Position numbers and translations under genes: made by a program. Of a stretch of DNA of 64,000 bases, positions 35,950 through 49,128 are shown piece by piece. Below the pieces are notes generated by a model that did no database searches, was not told the DNA's origin, and was given only the letters and a program-made list of their open reading frames with translations. The stretch is from contig CAJQUW010011624.1 of NCBI GenBank assembly GCA_907163375.1, positions 1-64,000 on the forward strand, read 5' to 3'. Numbering within the stretch: position 1 is the stretch's first letter; each line of letters begins with the position of its first letter. Origin of the DNA: Prostheceraeus crozeri (lineage: Eukaryota; Platyhelminthes; Polycladida; Euryleptidae).

Positions 35950-38900
35950 GCATATGTAGCAGCAGTCTCTTTTACGTATAGAAATCAAAAAATTACCTCG
36001 CAAGAGGCAAAAACGGTTGTGGAAGTCGTAATAGTAGAATAGTCTGTTCCTTACTGTCAAGACGTATTCACACGTGGTTGGCTCCTGTAACATAATGGCC
36101 ATTGCTGATGATGAAGAAGATGATGAAAGACACCGAATTCGAACTTCCACTTTCCTTGAACTTTTTGTCTCATCACACCGATCGCCATTTGAGAAGAAAT
36201 GAGAAAAATGCCTGTTGAAAAGGATACATACGAGTATATTCATAAGAAATACATTGAGATGATTAGAAATGATGAATGAGATGAGATGAGTCATCATAAA
36301 AATAATGGTGTCCGTCAGGGCTGTGTTTCCAGCGGAAGTAGTTCACTTCAATTATACATTATACAGGATAATTGCCCATTCCCCTCTATATGACTAAGAT
36401 TCTATATTACTAAAAACGAAAGTATGATGAATGATAATTGATTTGATACCACATGTAGGATTAGATCTTAACTAACAACTTGCCACAGTCTGATTAGTAG
36501 TAAATGACACTACTAAACTGACTGAGGATATTCGTAGATATTTCTTTAGCTCGAATACTCTGCTAGGTAAGGGTTGAGGGAAATGGAGAGTAAAGGAAGA
36601 AACAGATATACATGTACATTCAATGCTCCCTGTTTTTGTCACACTCTCAACCAGGTCTCTGGGCTTTATAGATGTCTTGTTTAGAATACAGTAGGATGCA
36701 TAATCACAAGAAAAGCTTTTTGAAACTTCTAAGCTCTGTTGATTTGTAGAATCTACGCTGCTGTGGAGAAATCATGAATGTGTTGAAGATTATTGATGAA
36801 TATTAACATTAGCAATGAGTTCGATAACATGACATTTCTCTATTTATACCATGATCGATACCATGTAATGACCGATTGATGAACAATGCTGAAGTCAGTC
36901 TCAACTTTCAAGATGCCTCGGTAAATTATGCGTCCACGATTGCTATCTAATGCGATACTATGAGTCAAATATTTGTTTGATTACTTCGAAGCTCTCATTT
37001 CCGATTTCAATTAATCGATTTCCTAATCCAACTTTTATCCGATTTCGACAAAGATCATTCAATGTGATAATTTTCTTATATTTGAAATAAAAGCACTTGC
37101 CACTTAAAATTGTTCGATTTTCATCTCAATCTGTCATTTGAAAGTATCTTAAATATAATAGCTCTCGGTTTGGATAGTCAAAACATTTAATTTACGTTTG
37201 AATCTACATATCAAGTTATTATGTCACACTTGAATCCAAAGGACCACTCAAGTACATGCGCATCCGTCGGGTGGACTCTACTTTCGCAGAATAACCCACA
37301 ATAGAGATAGAGCAATTGATCAGTCGTCGGGAGATCATTTCAAGCTTTTGCCAAATAAGGTTACGAAAAGCTCTCAAAAAATCTATTTTTTTGTTTAAGT
37401 CAAAATATAAAAACTTGGGTGTTAGATGGACCCTCGGCCTCCTGCACCTTCTATCGGCCAATGGCTATGTCGATTTCGACCAAACTTTGAGGTGTTTTCC
37501 TCAACCTTAGTTGTTTTTGAGGTCGCCATCTTCCCTTAAGGAAAACTTTGATTAAAAAACCATAGTAATCTATTGTGGCACTTAATAGTTATCAGGTACG
37601 GAATCGGTCAATATTACTGTGGGATCGGCCATGAATGACGCAGTAATGTGCAGTGACGTGCTCTGACTCTGCGTTGCTGTTTTCTATTAATGACTCCATG
37701 AGAATGAATATAGTGCTGATTCGGCAGCTGAAACTCACAGTGTCACTCTCCCGAATGTATAGAAGGGACACAGATTGATGAACTCCGAAATACCGATGAA
37801 TCAATTCGTCTGCTAATGGGGTTTGCCAAAAATTATTTGGACAATTTGAAATTGAAATTAGTTGCTACCTTAGTTGTAACGATTCACAATCTCAATTGAT
37901 TGATTGTTATTTTCGCAAATGCTGCAATTAATTGTAATCAATGAATGCTCGCTACTGCGATTGGCGGTGAATTCCTCCGTGTAGCAGACGGAACAATTGC
38001 ATGTGTTTAGTGTCTTGCTTCAGCATATCTGTATTTTATTTGAACTTTGATAACTCAAAACACATAAAAAAAGTAAAGAAGGGGACTAGAAAGCAGAGAA
38101 TTGGGGCTCTTCATTTAATCTTTCTGTTTTCTAATCCCCTTTTCTTACCTTCACCTGTGTATATCACTGTGTTTGAACTATTATCAAAGTTTCTGTTTGT
38201 CATAGACTTAGATCTTCCATAGAATAATTTGATAATTTTGAATATCTAAAGTAGAAATTTATGTGCATGTATTTCTCAGTTACTAGATTATTTCCCTGAT
38301 GACGGTAGGATGTTCCTACAGAAAGGCCTTGGTATTGCATAATTTCATTATAAGTTAATTAAGTATGAAAGGTGCTTTTTTTGTTTTATTATTTGCTGCA
38401 AAAGTTTATAGTGGGCTTCCTACTGAAAAGTTTAAAGTAATTGAGCTATTTTCTATTTTTAAAGTCCTAGATCAATATTTAAATCAACCACATTCAAATA
38501 TCACACATGAACAATGACAAACATAAAGACCCTTCTTTTCGCGCGAACTTTCCTATAAACCTGTAGCGAATCTAAGTACTTAGCCTGCCTAAAGTACTTC
38601 ATAAATCGATTAATTACAATAAACTGATTGCAACAAAATGATTGACTTTTGAATTCAAATAAATTTTTTGAAAACAATCAATTTTTGATGACTTCTGGTA
38701 ATACCTTCAAATTGATGTAGGTCGTCATTTTTCTTGCATGGAATTATTTTGGTTAACTTTTACTATCGTTTAGGATCAATAAATTAGCACCATAACCATA
38801 AATGCAAAATGCACTTTCCAACTTGTGAAGAACGGGATGAAAAGATAGATCACTTTTGAAGTTCGCGATATATTTCGTGAAACATACACTTCACATCGTC

Positions 38901-40315
38901 AGGCAATGAATGTGATGATACATAAAGGACGATGAATTGTCGATGTGTGATTAGAAATCAAAAGGCAGTAATGACTAACAACATACCGAATACTACAATA
39001 GGTCGGCAGTCTGTATTAGTCACCTCACGCACATGCACTGCATCTCCAAGAATCGCAGAGGATCGCTATTCTTGCGCGTTTATTTGTCAAAAAATTTCCA
39101 TACTTCGAAGAGTCAGAATTCACGTTCATATCATTGTCAGTGGAGGATGCTCCTATCATGCACCGACACATTTGCACATTTTGTTGGAGGGATAGATAGG
39201 TGCGGTGCACTGAAGCGTAAATTCTCAAAATCGACGAATATCAGCGAACAATTCAAATACACAGAATATCGGTGGTATCTGATTCAAACTGGCAAATTCA
39301 GTACATGTGACCTTCCAACTGCAGTCGGAAATCTGCAGTTCTAAAATTCGGTCACGTTTGTGTGACATGACAGGACAACTGACCGCATTACGTCTCATGT
39401 GGCTAAGTTATTTCAAACCTTCATATATGCAACATACTCAGCTGCAATATGGTTTAAAAAACATCAGCATGCACGTAACGCATGTGCATGTATGCACCAA
39501 GTAGAAGAAAGCCGTCACTCACTGAATTACGAAATTGGCTGAGAGTGACTTTATCAGAGAAGTGATTACTAGGGCTGCTCTATTCCTGTTCCTTACTGCG
39601 ACTGGAATTTGAATCGTCTATCAACTTTCATGCTTAAGGGAGAACAGCATTCAGTTTTACATGGAGCATTACAACAGTAACGCAAACCTTGAAATGTAGG
39701 CGCAGAATCGAAATCAATTTTTAGATATTAGGGCATGCAGCAGTATAGGCTTCAAAATAACAGCGCACAGCAACAAAAGATGATATTGCTAAATGCGAAT
39801 GTAAAAAGTAGATCCATAATGCGCTGCTGCATGTGCCACTGTGCACCTCTGCTCTAAAAGATTTTCAAATCTTGTTTATCAATCATTCATTACCCAACTT
39901 TTTGATTATGTTTCAACGACGAATTCTCTTAGTCGAGTTCATTATTTCTATAAACCTACAGGGGTCTACATAATATGTGCCATGTGCAGCACGCAAGTAC
40001 ATTTGTTTATTACTCAGCCTAAGTTCCAAGGCTAATGTGATTTGCTAAGTGTCATGGGTGCACCATCTGGCCGGCATTGAATGCAGGCCAACATCTGCAG
40101 CATCCTGATCCTAAGAGAAGAAGGAAATGTGAAGCGCATCAGCAGGGGACACATTTTAATATCCTGGCCGAACAGACAGCAATAACTGAACAGCAGCAGG
40201 GTTAGTTTTCATTCATGCTGTTCAGCTTGTCAAAAATGTCTATGTTTCATTCAAGCGCAACAGCAACTGGCTCATCACTCTCTAGTATAGCTAGCTCATT
40301 AGCTCATCACTGTCG
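35950..40315. other. Unassigned AT-rich interval, 4.4 kb
   Basis: No exon or repeat family could be supported. Short GATGA microsatellite-like runs occur near 36110 and 36265. CAGGGCTGTGTTTCC at 36318 resembles a transposon end without a partner. Open frames at 37219-37461 (minus) and 38001-38222 (plus) lack recognisable motifs. Confidence 0.35.
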
Positions 40316-41090
40316 AATACCAGTCAGTCACTCGCTCATCGATCCTCAATGTCATTCATTCACTCACCTCTCTCGAGCGTCACTCGCTCACTCACTCGCT
40401 TCTCTTGAGAATCACTTACTCATCTCTCTTAAATCTCACTCGCTCACTCACTCACTCATTTCTCTTGAATATTATTCACCAACTCACTCATCTCTCTTAG
40501 ATATCACCCGTCCACTCACTCATTTCTCTTGAATCTCACTCGCTCACTCACTCACTCACTCATTTCTCTTGAATATTATTCACTAACTCACTCATCTCTC
40601 TTAGAAATCACCCGTCCACTCACTCATTTCTCTTGAATCTCACTCGCTCACTCACTCACTCACTCACTCACTCACTCATTTCTCTTGAATATTATTCACT
40701 AACTCACTCATCTCTCTTAGATATCACCCGTCCACTCACTCATTTCTCTTGAATCTCACTCGCTCATCTCTCTTGAATCTCACTCGCTCACTCACTCACT
40801 CATTTCTCTTGAATATTATTCACCAACTCACTCATCTCTCTTAGATATCACCCGTCCACTCACTCATTTCTCTTGAATCTCACTCGCTCACTCACTCACT
40901 CATTTCTCTTGAATATTATTCACTAACTCACTCATCTCTCTTAGAAATCACCCGTCCACTCACTCATTTCTCTTGAATCTCACTCGCTCATCTCTCTTGA
41001 ATCTCACTCGCTCATCTTTCTTGAATATCACTCGTTCACTCTTTTCTCTTGAATCTCACTCGCGCAGTCACTCATTGTTGTAGAATGTCG
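40316..41090. repeat. CTCA tetranucleotide array with higher-order structure
   Basis: Runs of CTCACTCACTCA are interrupted by TTTCTCTTGAAT blocks. A marker GAATATTATTCAC recurs at 40467, 40571, 40687, 40811 and 40911, giving higher-order units of 100-124 bp. Length differs mainly by whole CTCA steps. The open frame through it is a by-product. Confidence 0.9.
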
Positions 41091-41690
41091 CTTTTCACTG
41101 CCAAATGTTGTCTGTAGGCTCATTCATTCATCCCTCTTGAAAGCTGATGGGTCATTTATTCATTCGTGAGTTAACAAAAAAAAACTTCTAGCTTGAATGA
41201 TATGACGAGGTTACTGTAACACAAAAGCATATCCTCACCACCTTGAAAATCAATGCGTACTTGTAAAACCACATAATATTGAGACGATTGTATAATGTGG
41301 TGATGGAGGACGCAGAATATGACGTCAACAGTGATCTGATCGGGGACGACTGGACACCGATGAAAGCCGTGGGTCTACATTACAGGAGGTGAGACTGATC
41401 GACAAAGCCGATGTCAGCTGTCTATCGACCTGGCAATGATGGTCACATCGTATCAAGTAGGCCGAAACATGGATTATTGATGAACTATTGGTGCACGAAT
41501 AACGATTTGTGACTTGACCAGATCTTCTCAACTTACAAGGACGGGTGAGACCAGTGACTTCATTTAACACCAACGGATTTTTATGTTGTTAAGACTTGAT
41601 GCTAAGGCTAAGCCAGTGCGATTATCATGCACGATTCTCAGCAAATACTGCCATTTCAACCAGACTTATTTTGGAAGGCATACAGACAAA
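41091..41690. other. Unassigned interval
   Basis: Nothing recognisable. The minus-strand frame at 41325-41573 has no known motif. Confidence 0.35.
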
Positions 41691-41695
41691 CAGGT

Positions 41696-41782
41696 GGGGG
41701 GGGGGTGAGTAGCTCAGTTCATGCAGGGCTGCAATTGCGTGTGGAGGTGCAGAAGATCTATGGTTCCAGTCTGCCGCCTGAG
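41696..41782 (+). repeat. tRNA-like (SINE-type) sequence behind a G-run
   Basis: A run of ten G bases (41696-41705) precedes an A-box-like TAGCTCAGTTCATGCAG (41710) and a B-box-like GGTTCCAGTCT (41762), 52 bp apart as in tRNA-derived promoters. Stems do not pair well, so it is a degenerate SINE head or tRNA pseudogene. Confidence 0.45.
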
Positions 41783-42074
41783 GAGGTGCGACAATAATCT
41801 GTTGATAGCTACCGATGCATGAATTTTACCCAATCTCTAACTTTCTAGAAAGACTTTGTACTATGACTGGGGCATAGTAGACACTTTTAAAAAAAACAGC
41901 AGCAAAAACAGTAAATAACTTAATAATTCTGAAATAGTTGGAAATTGACTGAACTTTCTGTCATGATTATGTGCCAATATGACTAAATTTTCCTGTTCAT
42001 GTATGTACGAGATAAGGCAAACATGTAAGTTAATACTCCAAATGTCAATCTTCTCACGGAATGATGCGAAGACC

Positions 42075-43297
42075 CAGGGATGTCCACAGGACGAGTTTTC
42101 TACTCCCGGGCCCACCCAATCTCACGGGATTAGCCAATTATCAACCCATGGGAATCCCACGGGCCCGCGGACTTATTGCGGCAGTTTGCATAAAAATAAA
42201 TTCATATTTATTTCCGAATTTAAAACTGAATATAACACGACCTACCCACGTAGGCCCACTTGATGTAGGCCTTAGGTAGGTAAGTGCTCATTGATATGCT
42301 TTAATATAGAGTGACAGTATGGTCAGTAAAGCAACAAATAGGCCTGTTGCGCCAATGGGCCTCATCATTTGCTACTTATGCATGCACTAATTACAGGCCT
42401 AAATTTGATTGTGTAAATAAAGAGGGACGCATTTGGTGTACATTGATTGAGCAATTTTTGTTGCTGATAAAGAAAGTGTATATTTTCATATTCGCAAATG
42501 TGCAAACGCGGACATGCTTTTCAAACCGCAATTATGATTTGCGCCAGCAAAGGACATTGTCGTGTTTTAAACAACTTATTCCACCGATAAAATGCTGAAA
42601 ATTATATCACGTCCATGACTTATTCTGCACTTACAACAAGCTGGTCTTTAGATCCAATGATAGAATCTATGCGGGTGTGTCAGGGCATTGACAGCTAGAT
42701 GTCAATGGTCTGGGAAACTTATGCCTAATCATCCATTTTTGATGATATTACCGTTCGTTATGCAGGAAATGATTGAAAACTGAACAAATTCGCCCGCGTC
42801 AGGTTCCCACTGTGATCACTTGGGCCGACCAAATATGTATTAACAAGTGATCGTTTTATGCGCATAAAAATGCGCTTAAAAAAGTAATTTTATGCAATGA
42901 AAGCTGTATTTATGCAATATCATTCTGATTATAGAAATAGCTTCAATATAGTAAAAAATGTAGGCCTCGTATGTATGCATAAATGCTGAATAATCTGCCA
43001 ACACTTTGAGTTCATTCGTAATACATAATGAATGCGGATGTTTTCTTTAGCCATACTAATGCGATTGCTCCTCATAAATGCTTTATATTCTGAAAAACGT
43101 CTCTCAACGTCAGAAGAGTTAACCGGAGATAGCGACAATGGCAATTTTTCTTCCAATCAATATCCTTCATTGATCAATATGCATTGCTATTTGGATTGAT
43201 ATTGAAAACTGACCGCATTGATATTGGGGATCCACCGTCACCTGGGTACAAGTTCTCGTCCTCGGCCCATTGGGCCCCATCCCATTGGCCATCCCTG
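42075..43297 (+). mobile_element. Probable hAT-type element, 1,223 bp
   Basis: The left end CAGGGATGTCCACAGGACG and right-end complement CAGGGATGGCCAATGGGAT share the first 12 bases but one. Both are followed by GGGCCC-containing GC-rich stretches and an inverted AGGACGAG. Flanks (CGAAGACC and CAGACCTC) do not give a clean 8-bp duplication. No transposase was seen. Confidence 0.55.
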
Positions 43298-45004
43298 CAG
43301 ACCTCATGTGGCATTTTGATCAACTACTCAGTTTATCAGTATCGAATTGACCACATTAAGTTGAAATCATCATCACCAGCAAGTATTTTGGAACACTGAC
43401 CAATCAACAAGTCGACAATTCTGACATTAAAAGAAACATCGTTTAGAACGCATCTTAAAGTTGAGCCATCGAATGACATTTACCAGCGGATTTCATCACA
43501 CGATTACAGGACCTTAGAGCAGAGCATATTTTCTCGGTCGCACTGACTCAGCTTATTGAAATTGACAGCTATAATCGGCAATGATGTCATTTTATTTTTC
43601 ATAATGAAAATATACCAATTTTTAGTGGAATATACGTAGGCCTACGCAGTAAATATATGTAGTCATACCATTTTTTCTATTTAGGCTACACTGCTACCAT
43701 GCTACTTTTACTGCTCTTATCAATGAAATTAAAATTAGATTGCATGCAGCATGTATTCCATATATTGGAAGACCGAAGAAGGCAGTTTAGTCATACAAAG
43801 CTTCTTGTATATCAAAAGTTAGGTAGGGTCTATGCCCTGTGCGTTAGACATCGCGAGTTTTGATTTAAGCTTTATACATTCGAATTACAAATATGCCTAC
43901 GATATGCAGTTGGCTAGGCCAACAGTATCTAAAGTACGAAGAAGGCTAAAAATATCTGGATTACAGTTAAGACTTCAAAAATATCAAGACAGTTTTATTA
44001 ATGAGTTGATTGACAATTTGTGTGATAGACAGACTGATAGACAATAGGCTGTTGCTTTCGCTGCATGAATCAACCAACCAGTGGGGAAGGACATGTGTAA
44101 TACAAACGAAAGAGACTAAATTTGCTTCAATACAAAATATAATGGAAAAAAAATTTTGATATCATTTTATTTCGTTTTTCCACAGAATACAATGACATCA
44201 TTTTATCATTGCCGATCTTTGATTGACAGCTTCCTGTCACACACGAAGTGTCACACTGAGTTTCGAGTATATTCCTACCACAGATCTTCTTTCTAGATCT
44301 GTGATTCCTACTGGGTCATCAATTTCTAAATTTATCTTGTACGTAATTTGAAAGTGTGCTTTAAATTGCTGATGAAATTGGAAGAAAGGCACTTCTACTG
44401 TGATCCTCGTTAGATCGCAAAGGATAAGATACATGACATGCGCTATGTAGTCCTTCTCATTCATCCACGTAGTGAATACGTAACTTAGTTCCCTCCAGAC
44501 AGACGGAAGGGAGAGAGAGAGAGATGTGGATAGGAAAAGTTACACAATTGGGGTATTGATCGTCATTTCCCCGGTGATGTTCCTTATCTTGTCATGAATA
44601 TGGCGTGATAGAACTTGAATTACAAATAGCTCAACAGTCGATGGTAATTTCCAAACTGCATTCACAGAAATATAAACATTTACATCATCACAATTACATT
44701 TCTTCTACGTATTTCCGCAATAATTAATACATGTACACTGACGCTTTTTCTAACAATGTAGCTGTGTGAATTTTTCCTCTGTGGAGAGTGAACTACAGGG
44801 AAGACTATTTTTGGAGTGCATTAACTTCTGAACGTAGACAACGCTTTCTTTCAAAACAAATGAGTTTGTAGGTCATCGACATTCGCTGTAACATCTGATA
44901 GTTTATAATGAATGTCCTCTTACGATTCATTATGAAATCATTTACAATATTATTATCTAAAAGAGTATCAAACATTCTTATATACGTATATATAAATTTA
45001 TTGT
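43298..45004. other. Unassigned interval
   Basis: Nothing recognisable except a short GA microsatellite at 44508-44524. The plus-strand frame at 43832-44044 (71 codons) has no known motif. Confidence 0.35.
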
Positions 45005-46155
45005 CTCTATTCCAGTGATGGGCAACCAAGTTGGGATAGCGGGCCACCAATTTTCAAAGACAGTAATAGGCTTAAAATTCTTTTATTGCATACTTTTAAG
45101 TGTACTTAAGGGCTGCTGTGCCAGATACGTGTAGGTATATATGTGGTGGTCGCATTGCATAACAGATTCTTCATGTAAATGCATGCAGCAGTATAGTACG
45201 CAACTAATTTGTTTAATACTTAGGAATGATAATTTACATTATATAATTCATGTGAGTATCGAAGAGCGAATAGGCATATAACTATTCATGGAAGCTTTTC
45301 TTTTGTGTAAATAAATGGTAATTTGACTTTTTGGCTGTATGACTGGCATTACCTTATTCCATCGAAAAAACGGTCTGAAAGTGCAGTGCAACTATTCGCC
45401 TGAAAGCCGTGCAAGATAAAGTTGATCATGCTGCAAGGTCTACAATTGATAATGCTACATGTACCGACGGGTAAATGTGTCACCCAAACACATAGGCCTG
45501 TGGCTTTCAAAAACCGTGCATGGGCTCCACAAACGGTAGTTGTGCATTAATGCCAATCGAGTACAAAATATATTGGTGTATACAAATGAAATTCAGCAAG
45601 AATATTAGAAAAAAATGTTGGCTTGTCAAAATCGTACGGTTGGATTCCTTCATACGCTTCCTATGTTTACTTGATATAACCAGGGCTGCCACTCTTATCA
45701 AAATTAAAAACCGGAAAGTCAAATCGGAAGGGCCCCTAAGATGCGTAGCCGTGGCCCCCCTTAAAGTAAAAAAAAATTACGATCATTCGATATCCCACAA
45801 TCCGATTAGTTTTGAAAGCGCTTAGACAGAAGTTGGGTCTGCTGCAATAAAGATACTAATGAATCCTCAGTCAGCGAGTAAATAAATGGCATAATATTGT
45901 TGCTGGTGCTTTTCAATCATCAATTTTTACCAGGTTCACTAGAATTCATGACTCGGAAAACTACTATTTTCAAAAGAACTGCTTTTGAAGGCTAGATAGA
46001 ATGTATTACTGAGACTCCTCCCCCTCCCATAACGCAAAATCAACACGGTTAATTAGTTTAACTGTTTCAAAAATAAACTTATTCATTTCGTTCAAAAATT
46101 TTACATTCAAAATTAAAAGGCATTATTCTCGCGCAGTTGTCATTTTCTATTAATC

Positions 46156-46735
46156 ATGCCAAGACGTCACACGATACAAGATCTCGTCTTTATTGATAAG
46201 ATTTTTCATGAAACCAATGGAAATTGCTGTTCAGCTGTTCGATGTTTGGAAGACTGCGTCTGCAGAGCGGTCTGGTCACAACAAATACCTTAACACAAAA
46301 TCCATGGACTGGCATTTCCTTATGAAGCGCAATTGAGCCATTTTTCTTTCGAGAAACTGACATTGAATGGTAAAAACATCCTTTCCATACTGTATAAAGT
46401 GATACCGGATGTCACTGAGGATAAGAGCATCTTCATGCAGGATGCAGTGCCAGCGCACTACTACCGACCGATCGTAAATTGTTTAAACTATCATTTTCCT
46501 AAATCATGGATTGACCGTGATAACAGCCTATGGAATGGCTTCCGATATTGCCACATTTTATGCATTGTGACTTTTTTTTATTGGACACGTCAAGGAAATG
46601 GTGAATTGGAGTCATCCTATACATTTGGATGAACTGGAAAACAAAATTTGCAACGTTTTTCACCAGATTGACGAGCGATTGTGTGGAGACATGCTCTTGC
46701 GCTGCTGACCGAAGAGTTAGATTGTGTTCGGGCAA
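46156..46735 (+). pseudogene. Mariner/IS630-like transposase remnant
   Basis: The N-terminal piece from ATG 46156 (MPRRHTIQDLVFIDKIF, with ETNGNCCSAVR) looks like a helix-turn-helix start and stops after 41 codons. A second frame carries the catalytic-type block IFMQDAVPAHYYRPIVNCL with Asp near 46441, then FPKSWIDRD. A third frame continues GHVKEMVNW and LDELENKICNVFHQID near 46580-46670, matching the C-terminal region of mariner-like transposases. At least two frame changes and an internal loss leave it non-functional. The 99-codon frame at 46333-46632 covers only the middle. Confidence 0.75.
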
Positions 46736-48089
46736 ATGGTGAGCAAGGAGAAAATAAACTGTCACAGTGTTACTAGTGTTAACAACTGCTTTCTTTTGAA
46801 TGATAAATAACTTAAAGAAAGTCATCATTGAGTCACTCATTGCCATTTCAAAAAAATGATCAGTGAGAGAATAGGGAATTTATAAGAAAGTGACGTTAAG
46901 GCTCACTGTGGGATATCCTCTATATTAACAGGAAAGAAAATTATATCATAAACAAATTTCAAAGTAAAGCGTCATTCGCCAAGTTACACAAAAACAATTA
47001 ATCCATGTCACACAGCATGAATTAACGACTAAAAACTATCGCACATTGCAGTCACCATGCTAGTTAATGATATTTAATCTAAAATTATACCCAGACCACG
47101 AAAGGAGAAAAGGCAAGAGATGAGAGAGATATTTAATTTAAGCCATTACGAGAAGTGTTGTACTAACTTTACTGGAATTTTATCCGTGCAGTCAGTATGC
47201 TTGTAAATAGTCAGAAACTCACATGCAGATAAATCTTCATCCGAACTACAGACATCTACAATTGATGAAATGCATGTAGTTGAAATCTCATTGTCTAGAT
47301 GCTCGTTTTCAAAAATTGATATTTGCAAACAGGAATGCAAATAGCACAAAGGTGAGCTGCCGAATTTCCAAGCACATCAACCTACTGATGGTTTGCGCGG
47401 TGAGTTACTGATTCCTTACAATAGGGTACATTGTAATGATGATGGCTAAGAAGCCAAAAACGTTTGCAGTTCCGACTGAAAAGTGCTTGCAGGTCCGGCA
47501 ATGCTTGAAATCAAACCTTTCTCTCATCTCTTGTATTTCAAACATAAGAAATGAAAAAACAATGACATATCTGAAAAAATTTTAATTAAGATTGTAACAG
47601 CTACTTGATTAAAGCTCAGACGCCATGGCATAAGTAAACATAGCATCAATACGAAAGGAAATGCTTATCACTTATGGAGTTGCTTGCAATATTTCAATTT
47701 TCATTGGTGTCTCAGCCGAACTTAACCGCTTTTGCAACAGGTAATCGCATATTCACTTGTCACTCCCTTGTATTCATGAAACTTTTGGTAGATTTCTCTT
47801 TCATAGTTTTCTTTTTCTAGCACGCCTCTTGAAAGGCGCATTTTGTAGAGCATCAAAGCTATCAAAACTCAATTCATAATCTACTCCATACGAACGTAGT
47901 ACACCTTTTTCGTCAAGCATTTCCACCTAAAATTATTTCTTATTTCGGAATCTTGATAACTTGAGTTGAGTCCTGTTTTTTCATGATTGACGAAGGAATC
48001 AGTGACTTGCAATTGTAGAAGGATCTCCTGATCAAGGTTCAAGCGGATTTTTAGAAAGTACCTGCTTTGAATTCCATGATTGTTTAAAA

Positions 48090-48780
48090 TTGAAGGGCCC
48101 CTTCACGACCTGAATAGGCTCCTTCACAATCTAAAAGGGTCCCAACACAATATCAAGAGGGCCCATCACGATGTCAAAAGGTCACCTCCACAATCTAAAA
48201 AGACACCTCACGATCTCAAGAGGGCCCCCTCACGATGTGAAAAGGGATCCATCACAATCTCAAAGGGCCCCCTCACGATGTCAAAAGGGCCCTTCACAAT
48301 CTAAAAGGGTCTCATAACGATCTCAAGACGGCCCCTCACAATCTTAAAGGGCCCCCTCACGATGTTAAAAGGGCCCCTTCACAATCTCAAAAGGGCCCTT
48401 CACAATCTTAAGAGGGACCCCTCACGATGTCAAAAGGGCCCCTTCATAATCTCAAAAGGGCCCTTCACAATCTTAAGAGGGACCCCTCACGATCTAAAAG
48501 GGCCTCATAACTCAAGGGGCCCTTTTGACATCGTGAGGGGCCCTTTTAGGATTGTGAAGGGCCCCTTAACAATCATAAAGGGCACCTTCACAATCTCAAA
48601 AGGGCCCCCTCACAATCTGAATGCGCCTCTCACGATGTCAAAGTGGTCCTTCACAATCTAAAAGGGTCTCATAACGATCTCAAGACGGCCCCTCACAATA
48701 TTAAAAGGGCTCCCTCACGATGTCAAAAGGGCCCCTTCACAATCTAAAAGGGCCTCATAACGATCTCAAGAAAGCTGCTC
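48090..48780. repeat. GGGCCC minisatellite, about 27-bp units, with one inverted block
   Basis: More than twenty units of the type AGGGCCCCTTCACAATCTAA alternate with a CTCACGATGTCAAAA variant. A block at about 48513-48565 lies in the opposite orientation (TTTTGACATCGTGAGGGGCC), flanked by normal units. Most units contain the palindrome GGGCCC. The array is inside the 45681-48880 element. Confidence 0.9.
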
Positions 48781-49128
48781 AAAGCAAATTATTTGTTCCT
48801 TGGTAGAACATTTTCCCACAACTTAGTTAAGTTTAAAAAAAGCCGGAATTCCGGTTAAAACCGGAAGAGTGGCAGCCCTGTATAACCTATTTATAGGTTC
48901 ATTGAAGCATGCTCAACAAGGCATCAAGTACCATGTGACTTAGCATAACCTCGTGCAAGGCATGTTTTGCAAATTCTAAAGAAGATCCTTCACTCTTGGA
49001 CATATCTCTCAAAGGTCGAAGTCTGAATGAGTCATTTTCATATCACCGATTCAAATAATGTCAACAGACCACTTAAGATATGAAAAGCCGCGGCGGGCCA
49101 CCACGCGTTGCCCACTACTGATCTATTC

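Larger units (their letters stand above)
45681..48880 (+). mobile_element. 3.2-kb DNA element nested inside the hAT MITE
   Basis: Terminal repeats CAGGGCTGCCACTCTT at both ends, followed on each side by CCGGAA/CCGGTT motifs. TATAAC flanks it (45675-45680 and 48881-48886). If the ends are taken one base further in, the flanks read ATATAACC and GTATAACC. Copies of the host MITE at 9951 and 63013 lack the insertion. The superfamily is uncertain because the duplication is 6-8 bp. It contains a mariner-like remnant and a minisatellite. Confidence 0.8.
45013..49120 (+). mobile_element. hAT MITE with GTGGGCA-type ends, split by a 3.2-kb insertion
   Basis: The ends are CAGTGATGGGCAACCAAG and, complemented, CAGTAGTGGGCAACGCG. 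The 8-bp flanks are CTCTATTC (45005-45012) and ATCTATTC (49121-49128), one mismatch. Without the inserted element it is about 0.9 kb, in line with copies at 9951 and 63013, which serve as empty-site controls. The end sequence resembles Charlie-type hATs. Confidence 0.88.
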
